Shown here piece after piece: positions 8,366-15,800 of a stretch of 27,752 nt of DNA (positions are counted from its first letter, which is position 1; every line of letters begins with the position of its first letter). The DNA is taken from IMG/VR virus record IMGVR_UViG_3300032220_001887, positions 1 to 27,752 of that record; one strand, 5' to 3'. Below the pieces are notes generated by a model, which saw nothing but the letters and a program-made list of their open reading frames with translations, was not told where the DNA came from and made no database searches. Both the position numbers and the translations under genes were made by a program. The DNA comes from a virus.

Positions 8366-8402
8366 GAAAAAAGGAAGCTCGCAAAAAATGCGAGCTTTCT
8401 TT
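8366..8402 (-). terminator. Intrinsic terminator after tail tube gene
   Basis: AAGCTCGCA (8375-8383) pairs perfectly with TGCGAGCTT (8389-8397) around a five-base loop. The stem extends outward through 8370/8402 with one G-T pair. In the coding direction of the tail tube gene the hairpin starts about 20 nt after the stop codon and is followed by TTCCTTTTTTC, a U-tract. This fits a rho-independent terminator that would leave the abundant tube mRNA as its own transcript. Confidence 0.85.
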
Positions 8403-8420
8403 AATTACTTTTATACTTAA

Positions 8421-8909
8421 TTAGAAGTTCAATACGCAATAATCAGGTTGAACAGTCATTGTAATGTTTACTGCAGTACCATCATCATCCCAGTTGTAAT
8501 CACCAAAACTAGATTCAGTAATTAATGCACCTTTAATAATCCATTCTGAAACGATATCACCTACTGGTCCTAATACGTTAAATGTTAAGTCTTTCTTATA
8601 GAAATCACTATATCCATCACGTCCTGTTACTGATTCGTGGTGTAAACGTACCCATTCCATTACTGCCTGAGCTCCTGAAGGTGTGATAGGATCAAATAAT
8701 GTAAACTGAATAGTTCCCCAAGTTGTTTTACCTTTAACAAAACGTTGAACGTTAATGTGATTTAAAGGTACAGTACCTTGAGTTAATGTTACAGCACCTA
8801 CACCTTTGATTTCATATGCAGGGATACCATCAATATACATGATGAATCGGTTGGTTTGTTTTGGTTCAAATGCTGTGAAGAATATTTCGTTTGGATCTAA
8901 TATAGCCAT
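8421..8909 (-). CDS. Tail tube protein (T4 gp19-like)
   Basis: A 162-residue protein, the same size as T4 gp19 (163 aa). It opens MAILDPNEIFFTAFEPKQTN, then FIMYIDGIPAYEIKGVGAV, the strand pattern that opens tail tube monomers. It continues with GTIQFTLFDPITPSGAQAV, a long helix (AVMEWVRLHHES), LTFNVLGPVGDIVSEWIIKG and a final ITMTVQPDYCVLNF. Tube monomers stack as hexamers inside the sheath. I chose ATG 8909 over an in-frame TTG at 8942: the TTG lies only 1 nt from the TATTTATA element and would add a basic KIKQFKKLKI tail not seen in tube proteins. The gene is bounded by its own promoter element and a strong terminator, as expected for a highly expressed protein. A homing endonuclease gene separates it from the sheath gene. 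Confidence 0.88.
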   Translation of the reverse strand: MAILDPNEIFFTAFEPKQTNRFIMYIDGIPAYEIKGVGAVTLTQGTVPLNHINVQRFVKGKTTWGTIQFTLFDPITPSGAQAVMEWVRLHHESVTGRDGYSDFYKKDLTFNVLGPVGDIVSEWIIKGALITESSFGDYNWDDDGTAVNITMTVQPDYCVLNF

Positions 8910-8943
8910 AATTTTTAATTTTTTAAATTGTTTTATTTTCAAC

Positions 8944-8951
8944 TATAAATA
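8944..8951 (-). promoter_or_regulatory. Putative late promoter element TATTTATA (tail tube)
   Basis: Reads GCATATTTATAGTTGAAAA in the coding direction and ends 34 nt before the tail tube ATG at 8909. The leader is AT-rich without a Shine-Dalgarno sequence. Being between the tube gene and the divergent endonuclease, it allows tube expression independent of the sheath transcript. Function is inferred. Confidence 0.5.
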
Positions 8952-8984
8952 TGCAATTGTTGGAAACATTAATTTTTTTTTATA

Positions 8985-8992
8985 TATTTATT
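8985..8992 (+). promoter_or_regulatory. Putative promoter element of the endonuclease (TATTTATT)
   Basis: On the plus strand TATATATTTATTAACG contains TATTTATT, one mismatch from the minus-strand octamer. It ends 33 nt before the endonuclease ATG at 9026, within the spacing range of the other sites. It supports both the direction in which the motif is read and the choice of 9026 as start. Inference only. Confidence 0.38.
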
Positions 8993-9025
8993 AACGTAAC
9001 ATTGTTTAAACCAAAACACAAAAAT

Positions 9026-10498
9026 ATGGCTCGACCTACTTCTATAAAGAAAGAAATAATATGTAAAAATTGTAATATTTTATTTTTAGAATTACCCTCA
9101 TCTAAAAAAATATTCTGTTCAAATAAATGTGCTCAACAATTTAAGGGAAAAGATAAATCATGGTTGGATAATAGAAAAAAAACATGTTTATCTAAATATG
9201 GGGTTGATGTTGCTTTTAAATCTAAAGAAGTACAAGATAAATATAAACAAAATTTAAAAGGAAAATATGGTGTAGAAAACCCATTTTTAGTACAAAAATT
9301 TAAAAATAAAGCTATTCAAACAATAAAAGATAGATTTGGATTTGATGTAGCTTCTAAAAATCAAAATGTAAAAGATAAAATATCTAAAACATTAAAAGGA
9401 AGAATAGTATCAAGAGAAAATTTTATAGATATAAAATGGGAAAAATTAGTAAAATACCATGAAGTATCAGGAATGAAACCATTATTTGATAAAGAATATA
9501 TTGAAAAAAATAAATTAAATCATGTTTTTCAAAATAAATTTAAATTTCAATGTGATAAATGTTTAGAAACTACAGAAGTATTTTTAAGTAATGGGTATTT
9601 ACCTTCTTGTAAGTGTTCAGAATATAAGGGATATTCTTTAGTTGAAGATGAATTGTTTTTATTTTTATCTGAATACATTTCTCGGGATAAGATATTTTTA
9701 AATAGACGAGATATATTACCTAATAGATTAGAAATAGATATTTACATTCCTTCTTATAATTTAGCTATTGAAGTAAATGGAATATATTGGCATTCGGAAT
9801 CAATGGGAAAATATAGAGATTATCATCTTTATAAAACTACAAAATGTGAAGCAAATAATATTGATTTAATTCATATTTTAGATTATGAGTGGATTTATAA
9901 AAAACCAATAATACAATCTATTATATTAAATAAAATTAAACAAATAAGTAAAAAAATATATGCTAGAAAATGTATACTTAAAGAAATTAAAGATACAAAA
10001 ATAGTTAGAAATTTTTTAGATAACAATCACATACAAGGATATACACATTCTTCTATTAATTTAGGATTATATTATAATGATGAATTAGTATCATTAATGA
10101 CTTTTTCTAAAAATAGATTTAAGAAAGATTCAAATGAATGGGAAATGGTTAGATTTTGTAATAAATTAAATACAAATATTATTGGAGGGGCTTCTAAATT
10201 ATTTAAATATTTTAATATAAATTATAATATTAATAATATTCCAGTAATAAGTTTTTCAGATAGGAGATTTTTTAAAGGAATACTATATAAAACATTAGGA
10301 TTTAAGTTTGAAAAACATACATCTCCATCTTACATATATTGGAAAAATGATAAAATATTAAATCGAATGAGTTGTCAAAAACATAAGTTAAATAAATTAT
10401 TAGAAAAATTTGATAATAATAAAACTGAGTATGAAAATATGGTATCTAATGGGTGGAAAAGAGTATGGGATTCAGGTAATGCTAAGTGGATTTATTAA
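9026..10498 (+). CDS. VSR-like (EDxHD) homing endonuclease with zinc fingers and C-terminal GNAT-like domain
   Basis: This 490-residue protein is the only plus-strand gene. It has a treble-clef-like zinc finger (C13, C16, C31, C35), then helical DNA-binding repeats with KYGVDVAFKSKEVQDKY and KYGVENPF. A second Cys cluster follows (C176, C179, C195, C197), then a nuclease core with RLEIDIYIPSYNLAIEVNG, IYWHSES and YHLYKTTKCE, ending IDLIHILDYEW (about 232-289). That core matches the Vsr-like/EDxHD group that includes I-Bth0305I: candidate metal or catalytic residues are E236, D238, E249, H256 and H267. Residues 311-490 (YARKCILKEI, LGLYYNDELVSLMTF, GGASKLFKYF) form the GNAT-like tail often fused to these phage enzymes. 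The likely role is to cut unoccupied alleles and spread itself. I chose ATG 9026 over 8951, which overlaps the tube promoter element and encodes a non-conserved lead. Codon use is extremely AT-rich, more so than its neighbours. Confidence 0.85.
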   Translation: MARPTSIKKEIICKNCNILFLELPSSKKIFCSNKCAQQFKGKDKSWLDNRKKTCLSKYGVDVAFKSKEVQDKYKQNLKGKYGVENPFLVQKFKNKAIQTIKDRFGFDVASKNQNVKDKISKTLKGRIVSRENFIDIKWEKLVKYHEVSGMKPLFDKEYIEKNKLNHVFQNKFKFQCDKCLETTEVFLSNGYLPSCKCSEYKGYSLVEDELFLFLSEYISRDKIFLNRRDILPNRLEIDIYIPSYNLAIEVNGIYWHSESMGKYRDYHLYKTTKCEANNIDLIHILDYEWIYKKPIIQSIILNKIKQISKKIYARKCILKEIKDTKIVRNFLDNNHIQGYTHSSINLGLYYNDELVSLMTFSKNRFKKDSNEWEMVRFCNKLNTNIIGGASKLFKYFNINYNINNIPVISFSDRRFFKGILYKTLGFKFEKHTSPSYIYWKNDKILNRMSCQKHKLNKLLEKFDNNKTEYENMVSNGWKRVWDSGNAKWIY

Positions 10499-10502
10499 AT
10501 AA

Positions 10503-10531
10503 AAAAGGGCATCAAAATTTGACGCCCTTTT
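10503..10531. terminator. Bidirectional terminator between endonuclease and sheath
   Basis: AAAAGGGCATC (10503-10513) and GACGCCCTTTT (10521-10531) form an 11-bp stem with one A-C mismatch and a 7-nt loop. A T-rich tract follows on the plus strand (TTTTATTTTTTT) and another on the minus strand (TTTTTTATTT). It lies 5 nt after the endonuclease stop and about 20 nt after the sheath stop, so it can end both convergent transcripts. Confidence 0.85.
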
Positions 10532-10553
10532 ATTTTTTTAATATTGAAATTTT

Positions 10554-12659
10554 TTATCCTGGGAATGTTGCTCCTGTTGGTAAAATATTGAAATCTAGAT
10601 AAATAAATTCTGCTGTTTTAGTTGGTTGGATATAAATTTGACCTACCATTTGGTTTCTATCTATCACATCAGCTGTATTGTTACTATCATCCATAATTAC
10701 TTTAAAAGCATATAAACCCTGACGTTGTTGAACTGATTCTAAATATGGATTTACTTGACTTAAAAATTGATTTCTTGTTGCTATTGAATTTTGTTCAAAT
10801 ACTAAGTTTTGAGCTACTTGAGAAATATAAGATTTAAGAGAAATTAATAAACGGCGAACATTTACACGATCAAGAGCAGATGCTTTTGTTTGTAATGTTT
10901 TTTGACCATATACTACAACTCCTGTTCCTGGAAATGTTGCAATAGGGTTAATTTTATTTGTATATAAATTATCACGATTTGTTTGAGATAATTTCTTTTC
11001 TGCTCTAACTACTGTACCTAATCCACCTCTATTAATACCTGCGGGTGCAAACCAAGGTTCTGAAACACTATCATTATAAGCATAAACTCCTGCTACTAAT
11101 GATGAAGCTGGAACCCAAACTAATTGAGCTGAATCTGGGTCAATTGTTTGAACCCAAGGCCAATAAGAGGCGGCATATGAAGTATTTTTAGAACTTGCTT
11201 GACCAATTACTTGTGATATACTAGAACTAAAAGGTACTAAATCAACTACAAAAATATTATCTCCTCTAAGTTGGGTATTATTAATTGCTGTTGTTATTTG
11301 TGAAGCACCTAAATTAGCTGTTAAAGTTGATAATCCAGGAGTTAATAGTACATTAAATCTATAATCATCAGCATTACCTAATAAGTTAATCATATTTGTA
11401 TAATCACTTGCTGATATACCTTGTGGAGCTGTAGTAGCTGAATCAATTTGATCATAATAATCTGCTGGGCCTACAAATAAAGTACCAGAAGCATTTGTAA
11501 AGGAACCTTCTGAGTTTATTGGGATTGAAGAGGTAAATTGAGATTTTGCAATACCGTTATTATCAAAATAAATAGGTGTTGGAGTTGATACACTAGATAC
11601 ATAAACATATCTTGAATTATTTGGAAAATCTCCAATTACCTCAATTTGATTATCTTGGCTATTATATTGTTTTCTTTGATTACCAATTACTCTAGATACA
11701 TAATTTGGAGCTGTTGGATCCATTGACAAATTAGTCCAAGTTTCTAATACAATTGGTGTATTTGTATTATCATCACCTTGGCGAATTAATAAACTAAAAG
11801 TTCCTGAGGAAGTATTATTGTTTTGAATTTGAAATCTAATATTATCAACTGAACCTGAAATTAATGAACCACTAGCATCTATTGAACCAGAGCTATTCAT
11901 AATAACACCCTCAGATATTGTTTTTAAAGTGAAAGAGGGTGAATTTGTGCCTCCTGTAAATAAAGTAGTAGTACTTCCAGAAATATAATAAAGGCTATTA
12001 CCTGAAATTCCTCCTGTTACAGCAAATAGATTAAGGGTGAACGTTGTATTACTTGCTGAAATGTTTGACCAAGAAGAAGTATAAGCAGCTACTGATGAAC
12101 TTACATTAATTGATGAGGTTGTACCTGCAGCAAATAAAGTTGGGGTTGAAAATGAAGTAGCATTAATGTTAACTTGAGTTGCTGAGTTTGCTTGCGCAGA
12201 ACCTGTGTAATTTATAGTAATACCATTTAAATTGAATGAACTAGAACCAACAGATGCAAAACTTGATGAAAGCGTAGTTACATTTAATGTTGCGGAAGCC
12301 GTTGCAAATCCTATACCACTAGCTATACCTAAAGTTCCACTAACATTGTTATCACATGAAATTGCAGGTAAAAAACTACCAGTTACTACTCTTGATACTA
12401 ATAATGTTTCACCACCATTGTTAAAATAATTAAAAGCAGTTATTGAAGTAAAATAAGTATAAACTTGACTAGCACTTAAAAAAGTAGTACCAAATTTATT
12501 TTGATAATCACTATAAGAACGAACAATTGTTGGGACATTTACGGGACCTTTTACTGTTGGTCCTATAATAGCTGCTCCAACAACAATAGGTTGAGATGAT
12601 ACAAAAGAACTATCATTTTCTCTTGCAAGTACACCGGGGGATATTAATGTTTCTGCCAT
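10554..12659 (-). CDS. Contractile tail sheath protein
   Basis: This 701-residue protein starts MAETLISPGVLARENDSS, and the region GAAIIGPTVKGPVNVPTIV, SYSDYQNKFG, AFNYFNNGGETLLVSRVV (to residue 92) is the standard sheath N-terminus. The C-terminal part, with NRDNLYTNKINPIATFPG, VVVYGQKTL, LDRVNVRRLLISLKSYI, ending in FKVIMDDSNN and GQIYIQPTKTAEFIYLDF, is the conserved sheath core that polymerises and contracts. Residues about 103-242 form a Ser/Thr/Asn-rich inserted domain, probably surface-exposed decoration. T4 gp18 is 659 residues, so the size fits. The gene has its own TATTTATA element 23 nt upstream and ends at a bidirectional terminator. In T4 the sheath and tube genes are adjacent; here an endonuclease gene intervenes. 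Confidence 0.93.
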   Translation of the reverse strand: MAETLISPGVLARENDSSFVSSQPIVVGAAIIGPTVKGPVNVPTIVRSYSDYQNKFGTTFLSASQVYTYFTSITAFNYFNNGGETLLVSRVVTGSFLPAISCDNNVSGTLGIASGIGFATASATLNVTTLSSSFASVGSSSFNLNGITINYTGSAQANSATQVNINATSFSTPTLFAAGTTSSINVSSSVAAYTSSWSNISASNTTFTLNLFAVTGGISGNSLYYISGSTTTLFTGGTNSPSFTLKTISEGVIMNSSGSIDASGSLISGSVDNIRFQIQNNNTSSGTFSLLIRQGDDNTNTPIVLETWTNLSMDPTAPNYVSRVIGNQRKQYNSQDNQIEVIGDFPNNSRYVYVSSVSTPTPIYFDNNGIAKSQFTSSIPINSEGSFTNASGTLFVGPADYYDQIDSATTAPQGISASDYTNMINLLGNADDYRFNVLLTPGLSTLTANLGASQITTAINNTQLRGDNIFVVDLVPFSSSISQVIGQASSKNTSYAASYWPWVQTIDPDSAQLVWVPASSLVAGVYAYNDSVSEPWFAPAGINRGGLGTVVRAEKKLSQTNRDNLYTNKINPIATFPGTGVVVYGQKTLQTKASALDRVNVRRLLISLKSYISQVAQNLVFEQNSIATRNQFLSQVNPYLESVQQRQGLYAFKVIMDDSNNTADVIDRNQMVGQIYIQPTKTAEFIYLDFNILPTGATFPG

Positions 12660-12682
12660 TTTGTAGATTAATTATGTTTTAT

Positions 12683-12690
12683 TATAAATA
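12683..12690 (-). promoter_or_regulatory. Putative late promoter element TATTTATA (sheath)
   Basis: Reads TTAATATATTTATAATAAAAC in part and ends 23 nt before the sheath ATG at 12659. It lies in the 51-nt gap after the coiled-coil gene, which shows no strong hairpin, so sheath mRNA may also be made by read-through from the glycosylation operon. Function is inferred. Confidence 0.5.
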
Positions 12691-12710
12691 TATTAAAACC
12701 TTTCAAAATA

Positions 12711-12959
12711 CTACCGAGAGATTATTTCCCCCGTAGTAATATTAATATTTGAATCACCGTATTTTTCTTGTAATAAGATACCTAAATCTAATTCAGATAT
12801 TTTTAATTTAGATAATTCATCAATTAATTGTTTTTTTTGTATTTCTAAATCTTGAATATTAATTTCAAGAATTCCAAAACGTTCAACTAATTCTCCTCTT
12901 TTAATATCTAATTCTTGTAATTTAGATAACTCTTCTATTAATAAAACTTTATTTTCCAT
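12711..12959 (-). CDS. Small coiled-coil protein
   Basis: An 82-residue protein beginning MENKVLLIEELSKLQELD, almost wholly heptad-patterned coiled coil to about residue 60, ending with GILLQEKYGDSNINITTGEI. This layout (coiled coil plus a 'KYG-x-x-x-I-N-x-x-TGE' tail) is familiar from short hypothetical proteins of T4-like phages, but no function is known to me. I chose ATG 12959, one base after the TAA of the heptosyltransferase gene; a longer in-frame start at 12995 would lie inside that gene and add a hydrophobic lead. It could oligomerise with a neighbouring enzyme or act in sheath or tube assembly; neither can be decided from sequence. Confidence 0.68.
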   Translation of the reverse strand: MENKVLLIEELSKLQELDIKRGELVERFGILEINIQDLEIQKKQLIDELSKLKISELDLGILLQEKYGDSNINITTGEIISR

Positions 12960-12960
12960 A

Positions 12961-14163
12961 TTAATAAATATTAAGAACTTTATTAAGAGATTCAATTACT
13001 CGAGAAGGCTTAATTGTTTTTGTACATTCAAATTGTTTATATGTATTTTTATGTTCTGGGCACCATTCCCAATCACCTGGATTTAGCCAATGTTTATTAA
13101 AACATCCTGTACATACATTATTGTCATAGTTAAAAACTCGTTCACAATCTGTAAATTCACTGTAAGGTAAACTAAATCCTGAAATTAGTATAGTTGGTGT
13201 TCCAATTGACCATGATAACCATGATAAACCACTTCCAACACCTATAAAAGCATCAGCATATTTTAAATCTAACATTCTGTCTTCAATAGGATAATTTCCG
13301 GTTTTATCAATTACATTTTTTAAAGTTCCACCTAATTTAGAATCATGCCATTTATCTCCTAGTTTTTCATAAGTAATCATTACTACTTTATAACCTTGTT
13401 CATTTAAATAGTCAATTACGGCTTGCCAACCTCCTTTATAATTCCAATATTTAGCATGTGCTGAAGCATGGGGTGCTATAACAACGTATTTTCCTTCAAT
13501 TTGTTTTGATTTGTTGGGAATTGTTATTTTTGGTTTTATTTCCCTATATTTTAATCCTAAAATAGAGGTTGATGTTTCTCCTAGAGGGTGTTGTTTAAAA
13601 TCAATTGGGATTTTGGAATTTGTTACTGTTCTATCTTCATTATAAAACCACCCAACAGTATACATAGCATATAAATCATTTACTTCGGTTCCAGGGTTAA
13701 CAAATTCTAGATCTGGATATTCTTTTTCAAACCATTCATTATGAAATGTAGAACAAATTACCTGGCATTGATGTATTTTTCTAAATTCTTCTATAGCGGG
13801 GAACCAAGCTAATGTATCACCAATTGCGGATGATTCAAAATGAATATAAACTCTTTTATCTTTAGCATTGTAATTGTGTTCAAATACTAATTCGTTATTT
13901 TCTTTATCATAAACCTCAATCCTCCAATTAATAAAATATTCAATACTAGGTTTAGTCCACATATTGTTACTAATTTCAGTTTCATATAAACTTTTATTAT
14001 TTACATTATTAATAAATTTAATTAAATATTTTTTTGGATCCGAACCTATTATTTCTAAAAATGCTCCTTTTACAAAATTAAATACAAATTTATTTAAATT
14101 TTTTTTATAAGGTAAATTAAGTTGTGTAATATTATTGTATTCTTTGATTAAAACTTCTTTCAT
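12961..14163 (-). CDS. TibC/BAHT-type O-heptosyltransferase
   Basis: This 400-residue protein matches the bacterial autotransporter heptosyltransferase (BAHT) family, whose members such as TibC (about 406 aa) transfer ADP-activated heptose to Ser on adhesin repeats in the cytoplasm. Seen here: an N-terminal beta-rich domain (about 28-100), VYIHFESSAIGDTLAWFPAI at 105-124, VICSTFHNEWF, APHASAHAKYWNY, and FIGVGSGLSWLSWSIGTPTI near 306-325. A C-terminal four-cysteine 'iron-finger' follows: C351, C354, C368 and C380, with GDWEWCPEH and QFECTKTI. The first 32 nt overlap the end of the GT4 gene, implying coupling. Function as a protein O-glycosyltransferase is inferred from family; donor and acceptor in this phage are unknown. 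The nearby Ser/Thr-rich fibre and sheath are the obvious candidate acceptors. An alternative is a role in glycan chain synthesis. Confidence 0.83.
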   Translation of the reverse strand: MKEVLIKEYNNITQLNLPYKKNLNKFVFNFVKGAFLEIIGSDPKKYLIKFINNVNNKSLYETEISNNMWTKPSIEYFINWRIEVYDKENNELVFEHNYNAKDKRVYIHFESSAIGDTLAWFPAIEEFRKIHQCQVICSTFHNEWFEKEYPDLEFVNPGTEVNDLYAMYTVGWFYNEDRTVTNSKIPIDFKQHPLGETSTSILGLKYREIKPKITIPNKSKQIEGKYVVIAPHASAHAKYWNYKGGWQAVIDYLNEQGYKVVMITYEKLGDKWHDSKLGGTLKNVIDKTGNYPIEDRMLDLKYADAFIGVGSGLSWLSWSIGTPTILISGFSLPYSEFTDCERVFNYDNNVCTGCFNKHWLNPGDWEWCPEHKNTYKQFECTKTIKPSRVIESLNKVLNIY

Positions 14164-15094
14164 ATATTTTAATTAATTCTTTTGAACGATTAAACCACGA
14201 TAATTCTTTAGAGGTATTATAAATTTTTTCTCTATATAAAGCCCAATTATCTATAATATCTTTTAAACCTCTATCCATTTCAAATATATCACGAGGAGAC
14301 CTCCAAGCACCATGGAAATCAGTTGTATGTTCCCAATCCGCAATAATAGGTAAACCAGCTGCTGCTGCCTCAACCATTGTTAAATTTGGATGTCCTGCTT
14401 CTAACATTGTAGGATGAATAAAAATATCATGTTTATGATACAATTCTAATAATTTACTATTAGGAGTATCAAATACCAAGTTTAGTTTAGGATAATTTAA
14501 CATCCATAAATGAGCATTAAAAAATCTTTTATTGTCTGAAGGGCCTGCTATTGTTATTTCAAGATTATTTAGCATTGCTAAACCTAAACCATATGTAAAT
14601 CCTTTTCTATCAAATGTAGGATCCCCAGCTAAACCATTGTTAGCTATCATTAATAATTTAGGTTCTACTGGTGTTTCTTTTTTAATAGGATAAAAATCAT
14701 CTATATTTACACCATGAGAAAAATATTCACATTTTGGATGATTAAAATAATCAACTAAAAATCTAGCAGGCATTAAAGATATAATAGAACCTTCAATTGC
14801 TTGTAGATTTTCTTTATAAACATAAGAATCTTTACCATAGTGATAAGCATGATGATCATGTAATTGGTAAATATATGGGATACCTCTCTCAGCTAATTGT
14901 ATTGCTAAATTAGCAACATGACAATGTATAATATCATATTCTCCAGGATTAATTTGACCTGACATTTTAATATCAACTTCATGTCCTAATTTATCTAAAT
15001 TATTGTAAAATTCCCATACTATTTTTTCAATAGCACCCCAAGCTGGTGGTGGGATGGGAATACCACATCCTGGATCTACTTGACAAATTTTCAT
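14132..15094 (-). CDS. GT4-type (GT-B fold) glycosyltransferase
   Basis: A 320-residue retaining-type glycosyltransferase with a GT-B fold pattern. The N-terminal domain opens MKICQVDPGCGIPIPPPAWG and carries EKIVWEFYNNLDKLGHEV and YDIIHCHVANLAIQL. The C-terminal nucleotide-sugar domain has LLMIANNGL, FDRKGFTYGLGLAM, ITIAGPSD and IFIHPTMLEAGHPNLTMVEA. The EX7E position is occupied by a variant with ten residues between the acidic ends (E232, E242). It would add a sugar from an NDP-donor to a growing glycan. It sits in the middle of the cassette, overlaps the upstream GT-A gene by 4 nt (ATGA) and the downstream heptosyltransferase gene by 32 nt. No membrane segment is seen, so it is cytoplasmic. 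Substrate is unknown. Confidence 0.85.
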   Translation of the reverse strand: MKICQVDPGCGIPIPPPAWGAIEKIVWEFYNNLDKLGHEVDIKMSGQINPGEYDIIHCHVANLAIQLAERGIPYIYQLHDHHAYHYGKDSYVYKENLQAIEGSIISLMPARFLVDYFNHPKCEYFSHGVNIDDFYPIKKETPVEPKLLMIANNGLAGDPTFDRKGFTYGLGLAMLNNLEITIAGPSDNKRFFNAHLWMLNYPKLNLVFDTPNSKLLELYHKHDIFIHPTMLEAGHPNLTMVEAAAAGLPIIADWEHTTDFHGAWRSPRDIFEMDRGLKDIIDNWALYREKIYNTSKELSWFNRSKELIKIYERSFNQRIQ

Positions 15095-15798
15095 ATGTTA
15101 ATTTTAAATTCTTGGTTAAATTGTTTTTTGTATCTTAAATCTTCAATGAATGCTTGTCCATAAGGTAAAATTTCTCCTCTAAAGAAATTATGGTTTTGCA
15201 AATACCATCTCATATTATAATGATATTGTTTATGAGGTTTTCTTTTTGCTCTTTCAGTACCTAAAATTTCATTGTTCCAAGGATCTTCATTTGGATATTG
15301 AATTGATTTTAAATAATCAACATTCCATATAGCAGCATTATGAGTTAACAACCATACCGAATCTTGTTTCATTTTAAGAACTCGTTCACCATCAATAGAT
15401 TTATCTGTAGATTCAAAATTGTATTCCCACCAATGAAGTTTTTCATGAATACGAAGACAATCAGCTTCTTCTTTTTCCATAAATTCTAAAAATTTAGGCA
15501 TTATGTCTTTTAAAGATCTTTCAGGCCACATATCATCACACATCATTAAAACATATTTTGTTTTAATTTTATCTAAAGCATATATAATTTTATTTGAAAA
15601 ATCATATTTTGTGTAATCGGGTTTGTTTATATTTAAAGGAATAAAATTTTTACCTTTATAATCAAAATCACGTGAATCAGAAACTACAAATGTATCAAGA
15701 TCTAATCCACTAAGAATATCCCAACTTAATCCTAATCCTTCCCAACAGTTTGAATATGAATCACAAGTTGGTATTAAAATTGATAGTTGATCTTTCAT
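15091..15798 (-). CDS. GT-A-type glycosyltransferase
   Basis: A 235-residue protein with a GT-A nucleotide-binding start (LSILIPTCDSYSNCWEGL), the strand TFVVSDSRDFDYKG, and LMMCDDMWPE, where D88-D89 take the place of the DxD metal-binding motif. The later THNAAIWNVDYLKSI, then EDPWNNEILGTERAK, is the acceptor-side pattern common in short phage and bacterial GT-A enzymes. It would transfer one sugar from an NDP-donor; the sugar and acceptor are not predictable from sequence. It starts two bases after the FkbM stop and ends with a 4-nt overlap into the GT4 gene, so it is part of the same operon. The glycosyltransferase call is moderately strong. Confidence 0.75.
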   Translation of the reverse strand: MKDQLSILIPTCDSYSNCWEGLGLSWDILSGLDLDTFVVSDSRDFDYKGKNFIPLNINKPDYTKYDFSNKIIYALDKIKTKYVLMMCDDMWPERSLKDIMPKFLEFMEKEEADCLRIHEKLHWWEYNFESTDKSIDGERVLKMKQDSVWLLTHNAAIWNVDYLKSIQYPNEDPWNNEILGTERAKRKPHKQYHYNMRWYLQNHNFFRGEILPYGQAFIEDLRYKKQFNQEFKINI

Positions 15799-15800
15799 AC

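Noticed and set aside
8910-8942. Longer tail tube start at TTG 8942
   Set aside because: It begins 1 nt from the TATTTATA element and would add a basic extension; ATG 8909 gives the standard tube length.
8944-8951. TATAAATA read on the plus strand as a classical T4 late promoter for the endonuclease
   Set aside because: The same octamer is placed consistently for the minus-strand genes at six sites, and the endonuclease has a better-placed copy in the other orientation (8985-8992).
8951-9025. Longer endonuclease start at ATG 8951
   Set aside because: It overlaps the tail tube promoter element and encodes a hydrophobic lead with no family support; ATG 9026 leaves a usual leader with a promoter-like element upstream.
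12960-12995. Longer start of the coiled-coil gene at 12995
   Set aside because: It lies inside the heptosyltransferase gene; ATG 12959 just after that gene's stop starts the heptad pattern cleanly.
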